This document shows, in pieces, positions 27,935-36,174 of a DNA stretch of 36,248 nucleotides. The notes beneath the pieces were generated by a model. It saw nothing but the letters and a program-made list of their open reading frames with translations. It made no database searches and was not told the origin of the DNA. The DNA is from Paludibacterium yongneupense DSM 18731. Lineage in GTDB: Bacteria; Pseudomonadota; Gammaproteobacteria; Burkholderiales; Chromobacteriaceae. The stretch spans positions 1 to 36,248 of the forward strand of contig NZ_AUGZ01000038.1 in assembly GCF_000422925.1 (NCBI RefSeq), given 5' to 3'. Position 1 is the first letter of the stretch. Each line of letters begins with the position of its first letter. A program made the translations under genes and the position numbers.

Positions 27935-30004
27935 TCAGCACGCTTGTAGCGCGGTCAGCGCGATGGTGTAGACGATATCGTCGACCAGCGCGCCGCGCGA
28001 CAGATCGTTCACCGGCTTGCGCAGTCCTTGCAGCATCGGTCCGACGCTGACCACGTTGGCCGAGCGCTGCACCGCTTTATACGTCGTATTGCCCGTGTTC
28101 AGGTCGGGGAAGATGAATACGGTGGCGCGGCCTGCGACCGTGCTGCCTGGCGCTTTCTGGTTGGCAACGCTTTCTACCGATGCGGCGTCATACTGCATCG
28201 GACCGTCGATTTCCAGATCGGGCCGCTTCTCGCGTGCGATGCGCGTGGCCTCGCGCACTTTTTCCACGTCACTGCCGCTGCCTGAGTTGCCGGTAGAGTA
28301 GGAAATCATCGCCACCCGCGGAACGATGCCGAAGGCGGTCGCCGAGTCTGCCGACTGGATGGCGATATTGGCCAGTTCTTCCGCGCTGGGGTCGGGATTG
28401 ACCGCGCAATCGCCGTAAACCAGCACTTGTTCCGGCATCAGCATGAAGAAGACGCTGGAAACGATACCGGCGCCGGGGGCGGTCTTGATCAGCTGCAGGG
28501 CCGGGCGGATGGTGTTGGCGGTCGTGTGTACGGCACCCGAAACCAGGCCGTCGACGTCGTTCTGGGCCAGCATCATGGTGCCGAGCACCACGTTGTCTTC
28601 CAGTTGCTGCTCGGCCAGGGGAGCGGACAGTCCCTTGCCCTTGCGCAATTCGACCATGGGGGCGACGTAACTGGCGCGCACATCGTTGGGGTCGATGATT
28701 TCCAGGCTTTCTGGCAGCACGATGCCCTGGGTTTCGGCGATGCGTTCGATCTCGCCGCGATTGCCCAGCAATACGCAGCGGGCAATGTGTTTCTCATGAC
28801 AGATGGCCGCTGCCTTGATGGTGCGCGGCTCGTTGCCTTCGGGCAGGACGATGCGGCGATTGGCCTGGCGGGCTTTTTCCATCAACTGATAACGGAAGGC
28901 CGGCGGCGGCATGCGCCGTTCGCGCGGCTCCGCGCTGCCTATCTGCAGCAGCTTGACGTCAAGGTGCTCGGCAACGTGATCGATGACCCGCTCCATCCGC
29001 TCCAGATCGTCGGATGGCACATGGCGCTCCATATTGGTCAGCAGACTGCTGGTTTCGAAGGTCGCGGCCTCGCTCGAAATGACTGGCAGCCCGCTTTCAA
29101 AAGCGTGCTGGCACAGCTGTTGGATGCGCGGGTCGGGTTTGGAGTCGCAGGTCAGCAGCAGCCCTGCAAGCGGTACGCCGTTCATGGTGGCCATCGCCGT
29201 GGCCATCACGACATCTTCGCGGTCGCCGGTGGTGACGATCAGTGCGCCCGGTTTGAGCAGATGAACCATGTGCGGCGAAGTCCGTGCGGTGACCACGATG
29301 CTGCGTACCCGGCGCGTCCTGAGCTCGCCGGCGTGCAGAATCTGCGCCTTGAGCAGGTTGGCGATGTCCAGCGTGCGCGGTGCCAACAGTTCTTTCTCTT
29401 CGGTGATGGCGCCGATCAGTTTGAGCCGGGTCTCTTTCATCAAGGCACTGGCGCTGGCAATGGCGGCATCGAGCGCCATACGGTCCGCACTCTTGGCGAC
29501 CCGGTTCAGGATGTAGCCGGCAATCTGCTTGATGCCGAAGGCCTGGATGCTGAGGTCGAGCTGTTCCGCGATCTCTTGTGCGCTCAGCCCTTCGGCGCGG
29601 CTGACCAGAATCGTCTGCGCCTGCAGATTGCGTGCGATCTTGGTGTTCACATAGGTCGAAAAAACATGCTTCTGATCGGGGACCAGACCTTCGACAATCA
29701 CGACATCGACGCCATCGGCCGCTTGCTGATAGAGACTGACGATCTCTTCCATCAGTTGGTCGACCTGACCCTGGCTCAACAACTGCTCGACGCGGTCCAT
29801 CGCCAGAGGTTCCGGCGAGGGCGAGTGGCAGATGGCGCGAGCGAAGTGGCTGGAGCGCTCCAGGCTGGGCGAGCCGTTGTCCTGGGCGATGGGTTTGACG
29901 AAGCCCACCGACAGGCCCGCTTGCTGCAAAGAGCGCACCAAGCCAAGCGAGACGGAGGTTACGCCGGCATCAAACCCGGTCGGAGCCAGAAAAAAAGTTT
30001 GCAT
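27935..30004 (-). CDS. pta: Phosphate acetyltransferase (long, E. coli type)
   Basis: Pta interconverts acetyl-CoA and acetyl phosphate in overflow acetate metabolism. The 689 residues have the three-part layout of the long form: an N-terminal P-loop-like domain (about 1-200, starting FFLAPTGFDAGVTSVSLGLV), a DRTGG domain (about 215-325) and the catalytic PTA_PTB domain (about 365-685; RIVLPEGNEPRT at its start, later GPMQYDAASVESVANQKAPGS within it). ATG 30002-30004 follows AAGGA on the minus strand at 8-nt spacing. It has its own terminator. Acetate kinase (ackA), often adjacent, is not in the window. Confidence 0.95.
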   Translation of the reverse strand: MQTFFLAPTGFDAGVTSVSLGLVRSLQQAGLSVGFVKPIAQDNGSPSLERSSHFARAICHSPSPEPLAMDRVEQLLSQGQVDQLMEEIVSLYQQAADGVDVVIVEGLVPDQKHVFSTYVNTKIARNLQAQTILVSRAEGLSAQEIAEQLDLSIQAFGIKQIAGYILNRVAKSADRMALDAAIASASALMKETRLKLIGAITEEKELLAPRTLDIANLLKAQILHAGELRTRRVRSIVVTARTSPHMVHLLKPGALIVTTGDREDVVMATAMATMNGVPLAGLLLTCDSKPDPRIQQLCQHAFESGLPVISSEAATFETSSLLTNMERHVPSDDLERMERVIDHVAEHLDVKLLQIGSAEPRERRMPPPAFRYQLMEKARQANRRIVLPEGNEPRTIKAAAICHEKHIARCVLLGNRGEIERIAETQGIVLPESLEIIDPNDVRASYVAPMVELRKGKGLSAPLAEQQLEDNVVLGTMMLAQNDVDGLVSGAVHTTANTIRPALQLIKTAPGAGIVSSVFFMLMPEQVLVYGDCAVNPDPSAEELANIAIQSADSATAFGIVPRVAMISYSTGNSGSGSDVEKVREATRIAREKRPDLEIDGPMQYDAASVESVANQKAPGSTVAGRATVFIFPDLNTGNTTYKAVQRSANVVSVGPMLQGLRKPVNDLSRGALVDDIVYTIALTALQAC

Positions 30005-30117
30005 GTTCGAAATCCTTGTGCGGAGTCGTGTGCGTGGTGCCGAGTCTGCCCGGCATGGTGCCCTGCATGCGCGCGGGGAGCGGCTAGCGGCAATTTTGCG
30101 CCATGATATTCCACTGG

Positions 30118-30176
30118 GTGTTCTAATTCTTTGAGCGTGTTCAAATGCGGTGTTCTAAAACTTTGCTGTGTTGCAC
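30118..30176 (+). repeat. Four short direct repeats GTGTTC/GTGTTG upstream of pta
   Basis: GTGTTCTAA (30118), GTGTTCAAA (30137), GTGTTCTAA (30150) and GTGTTGCAC (30168) lie in the same orientation at 19-, 13- and 18-bp spacing. They are AT-rich against the GC-rich background and resemble a regulator-binding array, though no regulator is known. Confidence 0.5.
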
Positions 30177-30248
30177 AAATGGCGCAATCGCCCCCGAGTA
30201 AAGGCTCGCAGCGATCACCGGCGCAGGCGGATACAGAAAATGCTTGCC

Positions 30249-30266
30249 GGGGGGGGAGGGGACGGG
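30249..30266 (+). other. G-rich tract, possible G-quadruplex
   Basis: Eight Gs, A, four Gs, AC, three Gs: enough G3 tracts with 1-2 nt loops to form a quadruplex on the plus strand. It overlaps the left arm of the hairpin at 30263-30277 and lies 26 bp before the -35 candidate. Confidence 0.45.
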
Positions 30267-30291
30267 CAGAATGCCCGATTCAAAAATTGAC

Positions 30292-30318
30292 TTGACAACG
30301 TACTGTGTTCCGTAGACT
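30292..30318 (+). promoter_or_regulatory. Putative promoter of the Rieske oxygenase gene
   Basis: TTGACA (30292-30297, perfect) and TAGACT (30313-30318, 4 of 6) are 15 nt apart. A second overlapping TTGACT (30287-30292) gives 20 nt. Neither spacing is optimal, which would suit an activator-dependent promoter. Confidence 0.4.
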
Positions 30319-30372
30319 TGTTTCGGGCGGGATTCGGCTGTCTTATATCTTCTGCACGGAGGTGTGGGAATA

Positions 30373-31476
30373 ATGTCTGATCTGGCTTTTCCGGTTTCTT
30401 CAGCGGCTGCGGCCACGCAACTGCCCATCGCCAGCTATTTCGATCCGCTTTGTTTCGACGAAGAACAGCGCCTGCTGTTCGAACGGGCTCCGCGCTACTA
30501 CGGCCATCGGCTGATGGTGCCTAACGAGGGCGACTACCACACGCTGGAATGGCTCGGGCACGGCAAGATGCTCAAGCGCGCCGGCGACGATGTCCTGCTG
30601 CTATCCAACGTCTGTCGCCACCGGCAGGCGACCATTTATCAGGGGCGTGGCAATGGCAATACCATTGTCTGCAATCTGCATGGCTGGACTTACGATAAGC
30701 AAGGGCAATTGCTGGGCGCGCCGCATTTTCCTGAAACCCCGTGCCTGGCGCTGGAGCGCACGGAACTGGTGGACTGGAATGGTCTGCTGTTCGACGCCCG
30801 CCGCGATGTGGCCCGCGATCTGGGCCGCCTCGGCGTTGCCCGGCACATCGATTTCAGTGATTACGCCTACCACTCGACGCAGAGCACGGACTACGCATTC
30901 AACTGGAAGACATTTATCGAGGTGTACTCCGAGGACTATCACGTCGATCCCTTCCATCCCGGGCTCGGGCAGTTCGTCGACTGCGGCGATCTGCGCTGGG
31001 AGTGGGGCGAGTTCTATCATGTTCAGACCGTTGGGGTGAAGAGCCGTCTGGCGCAGCCGGGGTCGCGTGTTTATGGCGAATGGCATGCCGAGGTGTTGCG
31101 ACGTTTCGGCGAGAGGATGCCTGATTTTGGTGCCATCTGGCTGAGCTACTATCCAAATGTGATGGTGGAATGCTACCCCCATGCGCTGGTGATCAGCGTC
31201 GTGATCCCGCGCACCGTCGAGTCGTGCACGGTGGTGACCGAGTTTTATTACCCTGAAGAAGTCGTCTATTTCGAACCCGAGTTTGTCGCGGCGGAACAGG
31301 CAGCCTATTTCGAAACCGCTCGCGAAGACGACGAAATCTGCCTGCGAATGCACCAGGGGCGCAAGGCGCTGTGGCAGGCCGGCCGCAGCGAAACCGGGCC
31401 GTACCAATCGCCGACCGAAGATGGCATGCGTCATTTTCATGACTACTACCGCCGCGAAATGGGCCTGCCGCGCTAG
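30373..31476 (+). CDS. Rieske-type non-heme iron oxygenase, alpha subunit, substrate unknown
   Basis: The 367 residues have an N-terminal Rieske [2Fe-2S] domain with ligands C81-x-H83 (NVCRHR) and C100-x2-H103 (VCNLHGW), followed by the catalytic domain with mononuclear-iron histidines H190 and H195 in SEDYHVDPFHP; an acidic residue near 344-346 (REDDEI) is a likely third ligand. Such enzymes hydroxylate or demethylate small aromatic or quaternary-amine compounds, taking electrons from a separate reductase. No reductase or ferredoxin gene is adjacent. ATG 30373 is chosen because GGAGG (30358-30362) lies 10 nt upstream; GTG 30364 would be only 1 nt away. A hairpin covers the stop codon. The family is firm, the substrate not. 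Confidence 0.88.
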   Translation: MSDLAFPVSSAAAATQLPIASYFDPLCFDEEQRLLFERAPRYYGHRLMVPNEGDYHTLEWLGHGKMLKRAGDDVLLLSNVCRHRQATIYQGRGNGNTIVCNLHGWTYDKQGQLLGAPHFPETPCLALERTELVDWNGLLFDARRDVARDLGRLGVARHIDFSDYAYHSTQSTDYAFNWKTFIEVYSEDYHVDPFHPGLGQFVDCGDLRWEWGEFYHVQTVGVKSRLAQPGSRVYGEWHAEVLRRFGERMPDFGAIWLSYYPNVMVECYPHALVISVVIPRTVESCTVVTEFYYPEEVVYFEPEFVAAEQAAYFETAREDDEICLRMHQGRKALWQAGRSETGPYQSPTEDGMRHFHDYYRREMGLPR

Positions 31477-31489
31477 CGCGGGCAGGCCC
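31461..31489 (+). terminator. Long GC hairpin spanning the stop codon of the Rieske gene
   Basis: GGGCCTGCC (31461-31469) pairs perfectly with GGCAGGCCC (31481-31489), and an inner GCG/CGC extends the stem with one bulge. The stop TAG (31474-31476) is in the loop. No T tract follows. Confidence 0.5.
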
Positions 31490-31534
31490 GGGCGGTAATA
31501 ATTCGCCATGACGCCCGGTTTCGGGGCAGAATAC

Positions 31535-31549
31535 GGGGGACCGTCCCCC
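31535..31549 (+). repeat. Small perfect hairpin GGGGGA-CCG-TCCCCC
   Basis: Six-bp stem 31535-31540 / 31544-31549 with a 3-nt loop in the 140-bp gap before the small exported protein gene. No T tract, function unknown. Confidence 0.5.
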
Positions 31550-31616
31550 GGCCCGGGGGCGGCTTCCTGGGTGCGAAGCGTGTCGCGCCCCGAGACTTGA
31601 GCCCGTACCCTCGAAA

Positions 31617-32189
31617 ATGCCTTTATCAGTACGTTGGTCTGCCCTGCTGCTGCTGTTCCTGGTCGCTCAGTCCGGTGCCGCCGTCGCGCCGGACGCGCGC
31701 GTTGCCCATGCTCCGGTTACGACCTTCACTTATACCGATGCCGCGACCTTGCTGCGCCTGGCGGTGCCTACCGGTTGGCGCGTGCAAGCGGAAACGCTCA
31801 ATGGCACGCGCCAATTGCGCGTGGTGCCCCCCAAAGCCGATCAGCGCGAGCGCGCGGCCATCGATGTCACCATTACCGTGCGCCGGCTTGCGCGGCGCGA
31901 GTCGCTGGAGCGGATGGCGCGACGCATGCGTACGCCCGATGACGATCGCGAGGCGGCCTTGCTGTTGAAGTTGAATGAGAAGGCCGGCCGCCTGACGGTT
32001 GAATATCGCGAAGGGCATTACGTATCCTCATCGCTGTGGATCGTGCGGCAGACCTTGCTGGTTGTGCAGCAGACCGACAAGTCCCATGTCGTCGAAGCAC
32101 GCTGTGCGGCCAATGCTTCCGAGTACCGGACCTACCGTCGCTTTCTCGAAACGCTGTGCAATTCGATCGGCAAGGCGCGGCATAGCTGA
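31617..32189 (+). CDS. Small exported protein of unknown function
   Basis: The 190-residue product has a clear signal peptide (about 1-24: WSALLLLFLVAQSGAAVA), so it is probably periplasmic. The mature part starts with FTYTDAATLLRLAVPTGWRV, a pattern that recalls the PsbP/DcrB-like fold (strand, then VPxGW); this is a resemblance by eye only. C160 and C174 could form a disulphide. ATG 31617 has no obvious Shine-Dalgarno. The EamA transporter gene follows 23 bp later, so they may be co-transcribed. Confidence 0.7.
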   Translation: MPLSVRWSALLLLFLVAQSGAAVAPDARVAHAPVTTFTYTDAATLLRLAVPTGWRVQAETLNGTRQLRVVPPKADQRERAAIDVTITVRRLARRESLERMARRMRTPDDDREAALLLKLNEKAGRLTVEYREGHYVSSSLWIVRQTLLVVQQTDKSHVVEARCAANASEYRTYRRFLETLCNSIGKARHS

Positions 32190-32212
32190 CCGACAACCAT
32201 GACGAGCCCTGC

Positions 32213-33109
32213 ATGACGACCCAGACTTATCACCCTTCCCCCTGGCTTCTCAGGTTGTGGCGCGTCCGCAGCGGTCATCTCGGCGCCGGCTGGATGGTTG
32301 TCGCCGCCTTGTTCTTTTCTCTGATGAGCCTGTTCGTCAAACTCGGGGGCGGCGAATTCGATCCGCTGGAGATTTTGTTCTACCGCACGACAATAGGGGC
32401 GATCGGCCTGTCCGGGGTCATGGCCGTACGCAGGCAAAGTCCGCTGACATCCAACTGGAAGGGACATGCGACGCGGACGCTGGTCGGTTATCTGTCCACG
32501 TGCGCCTTGTTTTATGCATTGACCCGGCTGCCGCTGGCGACGGCGGTGACACTGAACTACACCTCTTCGCTGTTCTTTGCCCTGACCTGCATGATCTGTT
32601 TGCGTGAACGGCCGAATGCCCGCGGCTTGCTGGCCCTGTTGCTCGGTTTTGTCGCCATTGTCTGGCTGTTGCGTCCGACTTTTTCCGCAGATCTCTGGCT
32701 TGCCGGCCTGATCGGCTTGTTTTCCGGCGTGGCGGCAGGTGTCGCCAATTTTCAGGTGCGTGAACTCGGGCAGATGGGCGAGGCGCCGTCGCGGGTCGTG
32801 TTCTGGTTCTTCGTGCTGTCTTCGCTGGCCGGGCTGGTCGTGGTGTTGTCCACCGGAGGTTTTCATTCCTTCGGCTGGCATGGCGCCGCCATGCTGGGAG
32901 GGGTCGGTGTCTGCGGCTTGCTTGGGCAGCTCGCCATGACCCGCGCCTATCGCGATGGCGGCAAATTCCTGGTGGCCAGTTTTGCCTATCTGACGGTCGC
33001 GTTTTCCGCCTTGTGGGGGTTTTTCTGCTGGGGCGACGCGTTGGGAGTGGACAGTCTGGCGGCGATCGGGCTCATCGTCTTGTCCGGCGTCATCTCCGCG
33101 CGCCGCTGA
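32213..33109 (+). CDS. EamA/DMT-family transporter
   Basis: The 298 residues form about ten hydrophobic segments in two EamA repeats (about 25-150 and 165-297), the layout of drug/metabolite transporters in the inner membrane. FYRTTIGAIGL in the first repeat and the LGQLAMTRAYRDG loop in the second are typical. These are often exporters of amino acids or metabolites; the substrate cannot be told from sequence. ATG 32213 is preceded by weak GACGAG. The short distance to the exported protein gene suggests one transcript. Confidence 0.85.
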   Translation: MTTQTYHPSPWLLRLWRVRSGHLGAGWMVVAALFFSLMSLFVKLGGGEFDPLEILFYRTTIGAIGLSGVMAVRRQSPLTSNWKGHATRTLVGYLSTCALFYALTRLPLATAVTLNYTSSLFFALTCMICLRERPNARGLLALLLGFVAIVWLLRPTFSADLWLAGLIGLFSGVAAGVANFQVRELGQMGEAPSRVVFWFFVLSSLAGLVVVLSTGGFHSFGWHGAAMLGGVGVCGLLGQLAMTRAYRDGGKFLVASFAYLTVAFSALWGFFCWGDALGVDSLAAIGLIVLSGVISARR

Positions 33110-33113
33110 GTCA

Positions 33114-33142
33114 ATGACGTTGGCGTGCCGGCACGCTAAACT
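33114..33142 (+). promoter_or_regulatory. Candidate promoter with a 14-bp palindrome in its spacer
   Basis: ATGACG (33114-33119) and TAAACT (33137-33142), each 4 of 6, are 17 nt apart. The spacer contains the perfect palindrome GCGTGCCGGCACGC (33123-33136), which could be an operator for the downstream gene. Confidence 0.4.
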
Positions 33143-33187
33143 GGAAGTGCTAGCAAGTCATTATCGAACGTAACCGGGAGTCGCAGC

Positions 33188-33544
33188 ATGATCTCTATCC
33201 GCGAACAACACTATGGTCTGGATGTCGCGTTATTCAACGAGTTTTCCCTGGCCGATTTCAAGCTGTTCGAGGCGGCCCTGCTCAAGCGCGCGGGCGAGCG
33301 CGCCCGTCCGGACGTGCTGCTGGATTTGTCCGAGCTGAAAGACTTCACTCTGGATATGGCCCTGGAAGAATTGCGCTTCGTGCGGGCGCACGAAGAAGCG
33401 GTCGGCCGTGTCGCCATTATCGTGACCGATGTCTGGATCAAGCTTGCCGCGCACCTGGCCGGTTTGCTCACGCACCGCCATGTCAAATATTTTCCTTCGC
33501 TGGCGGCGGCTCAGGCCTGGTTGCAAGGGGGGAGCGACGTTTAA
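33188..33544 (+). CDS. SpoIIAA-like (STAS/SEC14-type) small protein
   Basis: The 118 residues match the SpoIIAA-like family: an N-terminal strand pair, DVLLDLSELKDFT (about 42-54), a helix with an Arg-His cluster (LRFVRAHEEAVGRVAIIVTD, about 61-80) and a C-terminal YFPSLAAAQAWLQ. The STAS serine of true anti-sigma antagonists is not in a recognisable place, so a partner-switch role is uncertain. ATG 33188 follows GGGAG at 7 nt. Neighbours give no clue to a partner. Confidence 0.8.
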   Translation: MISIREQHYGLDVALFNEFSLADFKLFEAALLKRAGERARPDVLLDLSELKDFTLDMALEELRFVRAHEEAVGRVAIIVTDVWIKLAAHLAGLLTHRHVKYFPSLAAAQAWLQGGSDV

Positions 33545-33581
33545 GGGCGGGTGGAGTCGATTTCCTTTCGGCGCGGCAGGC

Positions 33582-33590
33582 TGCTAGAGT
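33582..33590 (+). promoter_or_regulatory. Possible extended -10 promoter of tex
   Basis: TGCTAGAGT, an extended -10 of the TGnTATAAT type, lies 30 bp before the start codon. No good -35 is visible. Confidence 0.35.
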
Positions 33591-33620
33591 AACGGGTTTC
33601 CCCTACTCCAGAAGATGCTG

Positions 33621-35912
33621 ATGTTGCCAAGCATTTCCCGCCGCCTTGCGGCAGAACTGAATGTTCGTGAAAATCAGGTGGCTGCCACCATCGAATTGTT
33701 CGATGGCGGTGCCACCGTTCCTTTTGTCGCCCGCTACCGCAAGGAAGTCACCGGCGGTCTCGACGATACCCAGTTGCGCCTGCTCGACGAGCGCCTGCGC
33801 TACCTGCGCGAGCTGGACGAGAGGCGACTGGCGATACTCAAATCGATAGCAGAGCAGGGCAAGTTGCAGCCTGAACTGGAAGCGGCCCTGTATGCGGCCG
33901 ACAACAAGACCCAGCTCGAAGACCTTTACCTTCCCTTCAAGCCCAAGCGGCGGACCCGGGCGCAGATCGCACGCGAAGCCGGGCTCGAGCCGCTGGCCGA
34001 CCGTCTGCTGGCCGATCCGACGCTTGACCCCGAGACCGAGGCGGCGGGGTTCGTTTGCGAAGCGGTGGCCGATGTCCGTGCCGCGCTGGACGGCGCGCGC
34101 GCCATCCTGATCGAGCGATTCGCCGAAGATGGCGAATTGCTCGGGCGGCTGCGCGAGAAGTTGTGGCGCGAGGGTGAGCTGGCAGCGAATGTGGTCGCCG
34201 GCAAGGAAGAAGAGGGCGCCAAGTTTTCCGACTATTTCCAGCACCGCGAAGCGCTGAAGGATTTGCCATCGCATCGGGCGTTGGCCTTGCTGCGCGGTCG
34301 CAACGAAGGCGTGCTGCAGATTGCGCTCAAATATCAGTCTGACGACGTGCCGACAACGACGCGCAGTCCGTACGAGATGCTGATTGCCGAGCGCTTTTCC
34401 GTCGTCGATGGCGGGCGCGCGGCGGACAAGTGGCTGCTTGACGGCGTTCGCCTGTGCTGGCGGGCGCGGATGTTCCTGTCTCTGGAGCTGGAGCTGCTTG
34501 GACGCCTGAAGGATAAGGCGGACGGTGAGGCCATCCGGGTGTTCGCACGCAATCTCAACGATTTGCTGCTGGCGGCGCCGGCCGGTCTGCGCGCGACCAT
34601 GGGTCTGGATCCCGGCCTGCGCACCGGCGTCAAGGTGGCGGTTGTCGACGCGACCGGCAAATTGCTCGAAACGGCCACAATCTATCCGCACGTGCCGCGC
34701 AACGAGTGGGATCGTTCCATTGCCCTGCTGGCCGCACTGGCCGAGCGGCACAAGGTCGAGCTGATATCTATCGGCAACGGCACGGCCAGCCGCGAGACAG
34801 ACAAGCTGGCCCAGGAGCTCATCAAGCGCTACCCGGCGCTGAATCTGACGCGCGCGGTGGTATCGGAGGCGGGGGCGTCGGTGTATTCGGCCTCGGAACT
34901 GGCGGCGCGCGAATTCCCCGAGCTGGACGTCAGTCTGCGTGGTGCCGTGTCGATCGCACGTCGACTGCAGGATCCGCTGGCCGAGTTGGTTAAAATCGAC
35001 CCGAAGTCGATCGGTGTCGGTCAGTATCAGCACGATGTCAATCAAGGGCAGATGGCGCGGGCGCTGGAGGCTGTGGTCGAAGACTGCGTCAATGCGGTCG
35101 GCGTTGATGTCAATTCGGCTTCGGTGGCTCTGCTGGCGCGCGTCTCGGGGCTGAATGCCACGCTGGCGGCCAATATCGTTGCCTATCGCGATGATAATGG
35201 CGCCTTCCGCGCGCGGCGCGATCTGAAGAAAGTGGCACGTCTGGGCGAGAAGACGTTCGAACAGGCTGCCGGTTTCTTGCGGGTGACCGAGGGCGAGAAC
35301 CCGCTCGACGCCTCCGCCGTCCACCCGGAAGCCTATTCCCTGGTGGAGAAAATCGTTGCGGCGAGCGGTCGCGAGATCCGTTCCGTTATCGGAGACAGTG
35401 CCTTCATCAAGAGCGTGCGTCCCAACGATTTCATCGACGAGCGTTTCGGTTTGCCGACGGTGATCGACGTCCTGAAGGAGCTGGACAAGCCTGGACGCGA
35501 CCCGCGTCCCGAATTCAGGACCGCGACCTTCCAGGATGGCGTGGAAGACATCAAGGACCTGCAGCCGGGGATGGTGCTGGAAGGGGTGGTAACCAATGTT
35601 GCCAATTTCGGTGCCTTTGTCGATATCGGCGTGCATCAGGATGGGCTGGTGCATATTTCGGCATTGGCGACGAGTTATGTCGACGATCCGCATAAAGTGG
35701 TCAAGGCTGGGATGCTGGTCAAGGTCAAAGTGCTCGACGTCGATGTCAAGCGCAAGCGCATTGCTTTGACGATGCGGCTGGACGATGCGCTCGATGCGTC
35801 GGCCCGCGGTGCTGGCCGGTCGCGCGGCGGTGAAGCGCGTGGCGGTAAAACGCCGGCCGCCGCCTCGCCCGAAACGGCGCTGGCTGCGGCGTTTGCCCGC
35901 CTGCGCAAGTAG
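33621..35912 (+). CDS. tex: S1-domain RNA-binding protein Tex
   Basis: Tex is a nucleic-acid-binding protein related to eukaryotic Spt6, tied to transcription and toxin expression. The 763 residues include the N-terminal Tex domain (about 5-195, with [19 protein letters not shown]), a YqgF-like RNase H fold (from about 327, [17 protein letters not shown]), tandem HhH (about 497-554), and an S1 domain (about 649-718, GFxVxxV-type sequence [19 protein letters not shown]). The tail is Gly/Ala/Arg-rich. ATG 33621 is preferred because AGAAG (33610-33614) then has 6-nt spacing; ATG 33615 directly abuts it. Confidence 0.94.
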   Translation: MLPSISRRLAAELNVRENQVAATIELFDGGATVPFVARYRKEVTGGLDDTQLRLLDERLRYLRELDERRLAILKSIAEQGKLQPELEAALYAADNKTQLEDLYLPFKPKRRTRAQIAREAGLEPLADRLLADPTLDPETEAAGFVCEAVADVRAALDGARAILIERFAEDGELLGRLREKLWREGELAANVVAGKEEEGAKFSDYFQHREALKDLPSHRALALLRGRNEGVLQIALKYQSDDVPTTTRSPYEMLIAERFSVVDGGRAADKWLLDGVRLCWRARMFLSLELELLGRLKDKADGEAIRVFARNLNDLLLAAPAGLRATMGLDPGLRTGVKVAVVDATGKLLETATIYPHVPRNEWDRSIALLAALAERHKVELISIGNGTASRETDKLAQELIKRYPALNLTRAVVSEAGASVYSASELAAREFPELDVSLRGAVSIARRLQDPLAELVKIDPKSIGVGQYQHDVNQGQMARALEAVVEDCVNAVGVDVNSASVALLARVSGLNATLAANIVAYRDDNGAFRARRDLKKVARLGEKTFEQAAGFLRVTEGENPLDASAVHPEAYSLVEKIVAASGREIRSVIGDSAFIKSVRPNDFIDERFGLPTVIDVLKELDKPGRDPRPEFRTATFQDGVEDIKDLQPGMVLEGVVTNVANFGAFVDIGVHQDGLVHISALATSYVDDPHKVVKAGMLVKVKVLDVDVKRKRIALTMRLDDALDASARGAGRSRGGEARGGKTPAAASPETALAAAFARLRK

Positions 35913-35931
35913 GCGTCGACACGGTGCCCAA

Positions 35932-35963
35932 AGCGGGGCCGCGCCAGCGGTCCCGCTTTTTTT
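35932..35963 (+). terminator. Rho-independent terminator of tex
   Basis: Eleven-bp stem AGCGGGGCCGC (35932-35942) / GCGGTCCCGCT (35947-35957) with one G-U pair and loop GCCA, followed by seven Ts (35957-35963). It separates tex from the rRNA operon. Confidence 0.9.
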
Positions 35964-36002
35964 GCAAAAAGGCTTGACGGGTCTGTGGGGTGGCGGTATA
36001 GT
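35957..36002 (+). promoter_or_regulatory. rRNA operon promoter with UP-element-like AT tract
   Basis: TTGACG (35974-35979) and TATAGT (35997-36002) are 17 nt apart; each matches 5 of 6. TTTTTTTGCAAAAA (35957-35970) directly upstream is at the position of an UP element and also serves as the T tract of the tex terminator. The GC-rich discriminator TCGCCTCC after the -10 is typical of stringently controlled rRNA promoters. Confidence 0.85.
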
Positions 36003-36049
36003 TCGCCTCCTCAGCTGACGACGCAAACGAAACACGGCGCCGACAGCAC

Positions 36050-36061
36050 TGCTCTTTAACA
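36050..36061 (+). promoter_or_regulatory. boxA antitermination site in the rRNA leader
   Basis: TGCTCTTTAACA matches the rRNA boxA consensus bound by NusB-NusE, allowing antitermination through the operon. A second, weaker match GTTCTTTAAT occurs at 36131-36140. The leader from about 36009 to 36174 carries no gene. Confidence 0.8.
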
Positions 36062-36174
36062 AAACGAACAACCGATAGGTGTGAGTGTCTGGCCGAAGCC
36101 GACACTTGCACTGCAAGAGAAGGACCACTGGTTCTTTAATCTTGCGTGCCAAAGTACGAAATTAGCTAAAGATT

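Larger units (their letters stand above)
30005..30372. other. Intergenic region between pta and the Rieske gene (divergent promoters)
   Basis: This 368-bp region separates two divergent genes. It contains direct GTGTTC-type repeats (30118-30176), a G-rich run (30249-30266), a small hairpin CGGGCA-GAA-TGCCCG (30263-30277) and a candidate promoter (30292-30318) for the rightward gene. No small gene is convincing. The pta promoter is not clear. Confidence 0.6.

Noticed and set aside
30263-30277. Hairpin CGGGCA-GAA-TGCCCG as a terminator
   Set aside because: No T tract follows on either strand and no gene ends nearby.
33603-36152. 849-codon open frame antisense to tex
   Set aside because: It runs through the rRNA promoter and leader and mirrors tex codon bias; no domain recognised.
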